A stretch of DNA of 64,000 bases from Oikopleura dioica. Lineage: Eukaryota; Chordata; Appendicularia; Copelata; Oikopleuridae. Each line of letters begins with the position of its first letter. The first letter of the stretch is position 1. The position numbers and the translations under genes were made by a program. The notes beneath the pieces are model-generated. The model was not told where the DNA came from and made no database searches. It saw only the letters and a list, made by a program, of their open reading frames with translations. Shown piece by piece: positions 59,101 through 64,000 of the stretch. The DNA lies in NCBI GenBank assembly GCA_907165135.1, contig OU015567.1, positions 9,739,001 through 9,803,000 on the forward strand. The letters run 5' to 3'.

Positions 59101-62100
59101 AACTCGACTTTGCTAATGCTGGAAAAGGCGAGCCATATGTCGAAGTCATCGGCCCGAATGGCCAGGAAGTGCCCATTCAGGTGGAAGAGCTCGGTAATGG
59201 AAAGATTCGCGTTACTTACCAGCCCAAGGAAAAGGGAACATATCAAGTGAACGCGACTTTCGCCGATGTTCTTTGCCCTGGTTGCCCCCTTGCCGTCGAT
59301 ATTCTTCCAGCATTCGATGCAAGTAGTTGCCGAGCATATGGTCGAGGTCTTCAGCCCCGTGGCGTTCGAATCAACGAAAAAGCTGACTTTTATATCAACA
59401 CCACTGGTGCGGGAGAGGCAGACCTGAAAGTTAACATCATCGGTCCCCGAGGCAACCCAGAGCCTGTTGAGATGCACCAAGACCCGAACGGAAGCGAATA
59501 TTCTTGTGCTTACTATCCAAGACGAGAAGGAAAGTACCAAATTTCCATCACATTTGGTGGGCAAGATATCGCTAAATCACCGTTTGTCGTTTTCGTTGGA
59601 GGAGAAGCTGGCCCACAACAAGTACGAGCTTTTGGACCTGGTCTTCATGGCGGCATGGTTGGTCACTCTGCTGACTTTGTTGTGGAGTCGATCGGTGATA
59701 CCGTCGGCCAGCTCAGCTTTTCTATTGAGGGCCCATCTCATGCTCAAATCGAGTGCGAAGATAAGCAAGATGGAAGTTGTGACGTCAGATACTTCCCAAC
59801 GGAGGCTGGAGAATACGCCGTACACGTCATCTGCGATGACGAGGATATCAAAGACTCACCATTCATGGCGCTTATTCAACAGAACGATCCCAGACTAAAA
59901 GCTGCTCAGTGCTCTGCTTATGGACCCGGCTTGGAAACTGGTGTTCCTGTTGTGGGACAACCAGCGGAATTCACTGTTGACGCAAGAGGTGCTGGAATGG
60001 AAGCTCCGATCAAAATCTACGCGAAGGATTCTGATGGAAATGACGTCCCAGTCCAAGTTGTCGATAACAATGATGGAACCTACACCTGCATCTACATCCC
60101 CGAAAAATCAGCGAAACATACCATCATTGTCGCCATTGGAGGAATCAACATCCCAAAGTCGCCATGGAGAGTACTTGTGCAAGAAGACAGTCGCCCAGAA
60201 AATGTTCGCGTTTATGGGCCCGGTGTCGAGCCAAATGGTCTCAAGGCAGATGAACCAACCTATTTCACTGTTGACTGTACTGACGCTGGTCTTGGCGATG
60301 TCAGCATCGGGATCAAGTCTGCTCCAGGTGTCACTGGAGTGACCGATGAGGATATGGACTTCGATATCATCAAGAACGATAATGACACTTTCACCGTTCG
60401 TTGGCATCCGCCAAGTGCTGGGCTTTACACAATCCAAGTACTTTTCGCTGACCAAGAAATTCCTGGCGCACCGATTGATGTGACTGTCAGTCCCAATCAT
60501 GACGCATCCAAAGTCGTCGCTGATGGACCTGGTCTTCTTCCGAAGGGTGTTGAAGCTGAAAAACCAACGAACTTTACCATCTACGCTCGAGGAGCTGGAA
60601 AAGGAAATCCGGAAGTTGCTGTTGTTGATGCTCACGGTCGTCCAATTGCAGAAGCTGTTGTCACTCCAAATGGTGATGGCAGTTACAATGTTCAGTACTG
60701 TCCAACTGCTGATGGTCCTGCCCAAGTTCATGTATCCTACGGAGGCGATCCAGTCCCCAATTCCCCCTTTAACATCAGCGTCGCACCTGCTTTGAACATC
60801 TCGATGGTCCAGGTTCACTCGATGCTTGAATCTTGTTTCGTTCGCGAAGAACAGACTTTCGAAGTTTATACTACTGGAGCTGGAGGACAAGGACAGCTTA
60901 CATGCAAGATTACTTCGCCATCCCGAAAGCAGATCTACTGTCAAATGCACGAGACTGAAAATGGCTACGAAATCTCCTTCACTCCAAGTGAAGAAGGAAC
61001 TTATCGAATTGACATCGAGTACGATAGAATTCCTATCAATGGCTCACCATTCCATATTGAAGCTCAACTTCCTCCAGATCCATCAAAGGTCAAAGCTCAG
61101 GGAGCTGGCCTTTCTAGAGGTGAAGTTGGCGAGCCTGCTGCATTCTCCATCAACACTCAGGGTGCTGGCAACGGATCTTTGGGACTCACTGTTGAAGGAC
61201 CTTGCGAGGCCAAAATCGACTGCATCGATAATGGCGATGGAAGCTGTTCTGTCACTTACTTACCCACGGAGCCCGGAACTTACCAAATCAACATCTTATT
61301 CGCCGAAGAACACATTCCCGGAAGTCCATTCTCCGCCTATGTTAAGCCCGCTTTTGACCCTTCAAAGGTCGTTGCATCCGGTGATGGTCTCGAGGAAGCC
61401 AAAGTTAGCGAAGTCAGTACTTTCCAGATTAACACCACGAAAGCTGGCAAAGGCGAGATCTTCGTCGAGGTCATCCAATCTGATGGTTCCCAGCTCAAGG
61501 TCGATTTGACCTCGCACGGCGGCATCTACACTGCATCCTACGTGCCCACCAAGCCTGGCCAGGCTGTCGTCAACTTGTCAATGGGCGGTCAAATGGTTGA
61601 CAACTTCCCAAGGGCTGTCAACGTCAAACCCAAAATTGACACGTCTTCTATCAGAGTCTTTGGACCAGGTGTTGACGGAGTAAGCCCTGTTTTCGTCGAT
61701 GTTGAGGCCGAGTTTACAATTGACTGTCGCCGAGTCGCTCCTCAAGGTGGCGATTTTATTGATGCGTCAATTACTGGCCCAAGTGGCATTCCTAGCGCCG
61801 TTAGACTGACTGACAACCATGACGGCACGTACAGCGCGCGATACATCGCTTACGAGCGTGGAGAACATAACTTGTCCGTTTTATTCCAAGAAGTGCCTGT
61901 TCCACGTCAACCATTCAGTGTCAATGTTACTGATGGATGCGACGCACGACGAGTCAAGGCTTATGGCCCTGGATTAGAACGTGGTACCACTCGACAAGCC
62001 GCTTTGTTTACTGTCGATACACGAGGCGCCGGTACTGGAGGCATGGGTCTTGCAATTGAAGGCCCTTCTGATGCGAAAATTCGATGTGTTGATAACAAAG

Positions 62101-64000
62101 ATGGAACCTGTACTGTTGAGTACTTCCCAGAACAACCTGGTGAGTATGAAATCTTCATCACTTATGGTGGCGAAGCAATTCCAGGCAGTCCTTACTCCGT
62201 GCTTGTTTCTGACAAGGTCGATCCCTCGAAGGTGCGCCTCAGTGGTGATGGTATTGACGATGTTGTTCGAGCAAACGTAAAGTCTGCATTTACGATCGAC
62301 TGCACCCAAGCTGGCGTTGCTCCACTTGAGACCACTGTCCGAGGACCATCAGGACATACCCGAGTCGAAATAATTGAGAAGAGCAGCCAAATCTATCAGG
62401 CTTGCTACACCGCTCAGGAAATCGGTATTCACGAGGTGACTGTCAAGTACGCCGGTGAAACCGTACCAGAAACTCCCCGACGAGTAAATGTCCTGCCTCA
62501 ATATGAAGCCAATAAGGTCAAAGCATCCGGTGCTGGTCTCAATAATCAGGTAATCAGTAAATTTCTTAAACTTGTTACCTATTACTATTAAAATAGGGCG
62601 TTCCAGCCTCCATTCCCGTCGAATTCACGATTGACGCCACTGACGCTGGCGAAGGTCATCTGTCTGTCAGAATTACCGACCCAGAAGGCAACGACAAGAA
62701 GGCGTCGATCAATGACAACCAAGATGGCACTTTTACCGTGAAGTACGTAAATTTATTTCCTCTCGGGAACACAAATAACTTTTTATTATAGATACGTGCC
62801 AGACATGGTCGGCAGGTACACGATCGACATCTGCTACGGTGGCGATGGAATTCCAAACAATCCTTTCCCCGTTCGCGCTGTGCAATTCGGCGATGCCAAC
62901 AGATGTACTGTCTCCGGATCTGGAATTCAAGAACGAATCCAGGTCAACAAGGAAGTTTCTTGCAGTGTTAACACCGCTCAAGCTGGTACCGCCAAAGTCA
63001 CTGGTTCCGTCATTGCTCCTTCCGGTCAGTTTGTCGAGTGCGATGTTTTCGAAAATGGTGACAGTACCTTTGATGTTTTCTACACGGCAACTGAAGTTGG
63101 AGAACATCAAGTTAACCTCCGATACGGCGGTCAGCATATTCGAGGATCTCCTTTCTACGTTTCTGCTGAACAACTTGGAGTAACTGGATCTCTCTACCCA
63201 GCTAATGACTTCCGTCAATTTGACATGTGTCTTCCCGTTCACTACGAGTCTCAAGTTACTGGTCTCGTCACCATGCCTTCTGGAGCCACCTGCCCGCCTC
63301 AGATTATCGATAACGGTGATGGAACTTGTACCGTCAAGTACCAGCCCACTGAAGCCGGTCTTCATGAGATGGCAATTTACCAGAATGGAGTCCACATCAA
63401 TGGCTCTCCACTGAACTTCTACGTAGATGCCTATGAATCTGGTCACGTCACCGCTTACGGACCTGGTCTTAGCTACGGTCGATGCAACGAGCCTTGTCCC
63501 TTTACCATCGTTACTGAGCGCGCTGGAGCTGGAAACCTTGCTCTCTCATGCGAAGGACCTTCAAAGGCTGAATTCTCTTGCGTGGATAACAAGGATGGAA
63601 CCTGCTCCGTTGAATATCTTCCAACTGCACCAGGCGAATATAAAATCCACGTCAAGTTCGCTGACGAGCATATTCCTGGCTCACCCTTCATGGCGCATGT
63701 TACTGCTGGTGCAAATGCTCAAGCTAGCTACGGAAGCCTCTCTGAGATTCCTCTTCTTTTGAATGAAAGCGATTTGACTCAGCTTGACTGCACTCTTCGA
63801 GCACCGTCCGGGAAAGAAGAACCAGTCAAGCTGCGACATCTTTCAAACGGCGGTGTTGGAATTTGTTTCACTCCAAAACAAGTCGGCGAGCACCTTATCT
63901 TCGTCAAAAAGCGAGGCAAAGATGTTCAAAACTCTCCTTTCCGAGTTTTCGTCAGCCAATCTGAAGTCGGAGACGCTGGCAAGGTTCGTGTTTACGGACC
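56122..64000 (+). CDS. FLN: Filamin (actin cross-linker), 3' partial
   Basis: Filamins cross-link actin and anchor membrane proteins. Exons: 56122-56245 ([15 protein letters not shown]), 56695-56947 and 56989-57308 (CH1 and start of CH2: '[19 protein letters not shown]', '[20 protein letters not shown]', '[20 protein letters not shown]'), then one of two alternative exons (57385-57482 or 57592-57686), 57812-57982 (end of CH2, '[14 protein letters not shown]'), 58197-62549, 62597-62742 and 62792-window end. The 4.35 kb exon encodes filamin Ig repeats 1 to about 15 without a break, each with the 'GPGL...AxFxVxxxxAG...DNxDGTYxxxYxPxxxGxYxVxVxxGGxxIPxSPF' pattern. The window ends at the start of about repeat 21, after roughly 2225 residues, so only the last few repeats and dimerisation domain are missing. 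Reading frame is intact. Confidence 0.97.
57385..57482 (+). other. Filamin alternative CH2 exon a
   Basis: 98 bp; encodes '[20 protein letters not shown]' and ends EEHLGVAQ. Enters in phase 1 and leaves in phase 0, exactly like exon b, and aligns residue by residue with the same part of CH2. Confidence 0.85.
57592..57686 (+). other. Filamin alternative CH2 exon b
   Basis: 95 bp; encodes '[20 protein letters not shown]' and ends EKYLGVAK. Homologous to exon a. Using both exons in one message would shift the frame, so use should be mutually exclusive. Confidence 0.85.
58054..58140 (+). other. Candidate alternative terminal exon of filamin
   Basis: A strong acceptor ('ccaccctctgcag') precedes an open stretch in the right phase (0) that encodes 28 residues ([16 protein letters not shown], ending FLDKL) and a stop. 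If used, it would make a short filamin with only the actin-binding CH domains. No poly(A) signal seen. Confidence 0.35.

Noticed and set aside
1-64000. CRISPR arrays, bacterial operons, ribosome binding sites
   Set aside because: Intron-containing animal genes throughout; no regularly spaced direct repeats with unique spacers.

Overview
This is eukaryotic nuclear DNA. Coding sequence is split by very short introns (about 38-60 bp is common), genes are dense on both strands, and orthologues of animal genes are clear: filamin, an ERG-type potassium channel, Snail, beta-catenin, ECT2 and DRG1. Several introns keep the reading frame only if their ends are GA-AG rather than GT-AG. Short introns, non-canonical GA-AG introns, abundant MITEs and very divergent developmental genes together suggest an appendicularian tunicate (Oikopleura or a relative). 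That assignment is inference. All exon borders below come from reading frame, splice signals and family similarity, without transcript data.

Layout. Positions 1-17.8 kb hold + strand genes: an MFSD8/CLN7-like transporter (5' end outside the window), ECT2 (BRCT-DH-PH), DRG1, a small basic protein of unknown function, and a Tuba/DNMBP-like scaffold (SH3-SH3-coiled coil-DH-BAR-SH3-SH3). The last large intron of that scaffold gene carries a 1.5 kb mobile insertion. From 19.2 to 38.3 kb the genes are on the minus strand: one or two fast-evolving secreted proteins, beta-catenin, a Snail-family zinc-finger factor with a TATA promoter, a secreted vWA-like protein and a small membrane-anchored protein with SGxG glycosaminoglycan-type sites. 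A transposon-rich gap lies at 30.5-34.8 kb. From 39.3 to 46.8 kb is an ERG/KCNH channel with a tRNA-Ser(UGA) in one intron. From 47.5 to 55.4 kb are a secreted vWA-collagen protein, a cystine-knot-like secreted protein and a three-exon gene of unknown function, in poorly coding DNA with an interstitial TTAGGG tract. From 56.1 kb to the window end is filamin (two CH domains and about 20 Ig repeats; 3' end outside).

The most striking observations are: (1) a 192-bp hAT-type MITE with 17-bp terminal repeats and a perfect 8-bp target duplication, sitting inside the beta-catenin coding sequence, where only a GA-AG splice would restore the frame; (2) a pair of homologous filamin exons whose phases make them mutually exclusive; (3) a set of frame-supported GA-AG introns in DRG1 and beta-catenin. 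Functionally, ECT2, the Tuba-like protein, filamin and DRG1 concern the actin cytoskeleton, cell division or growth, and beta-catenin and Snail are developmental regulators. No single pathway or operon joins the whole window, although DRG1, the unknown small gene and the Tuba-like gene are close enough to be co-transcribed.
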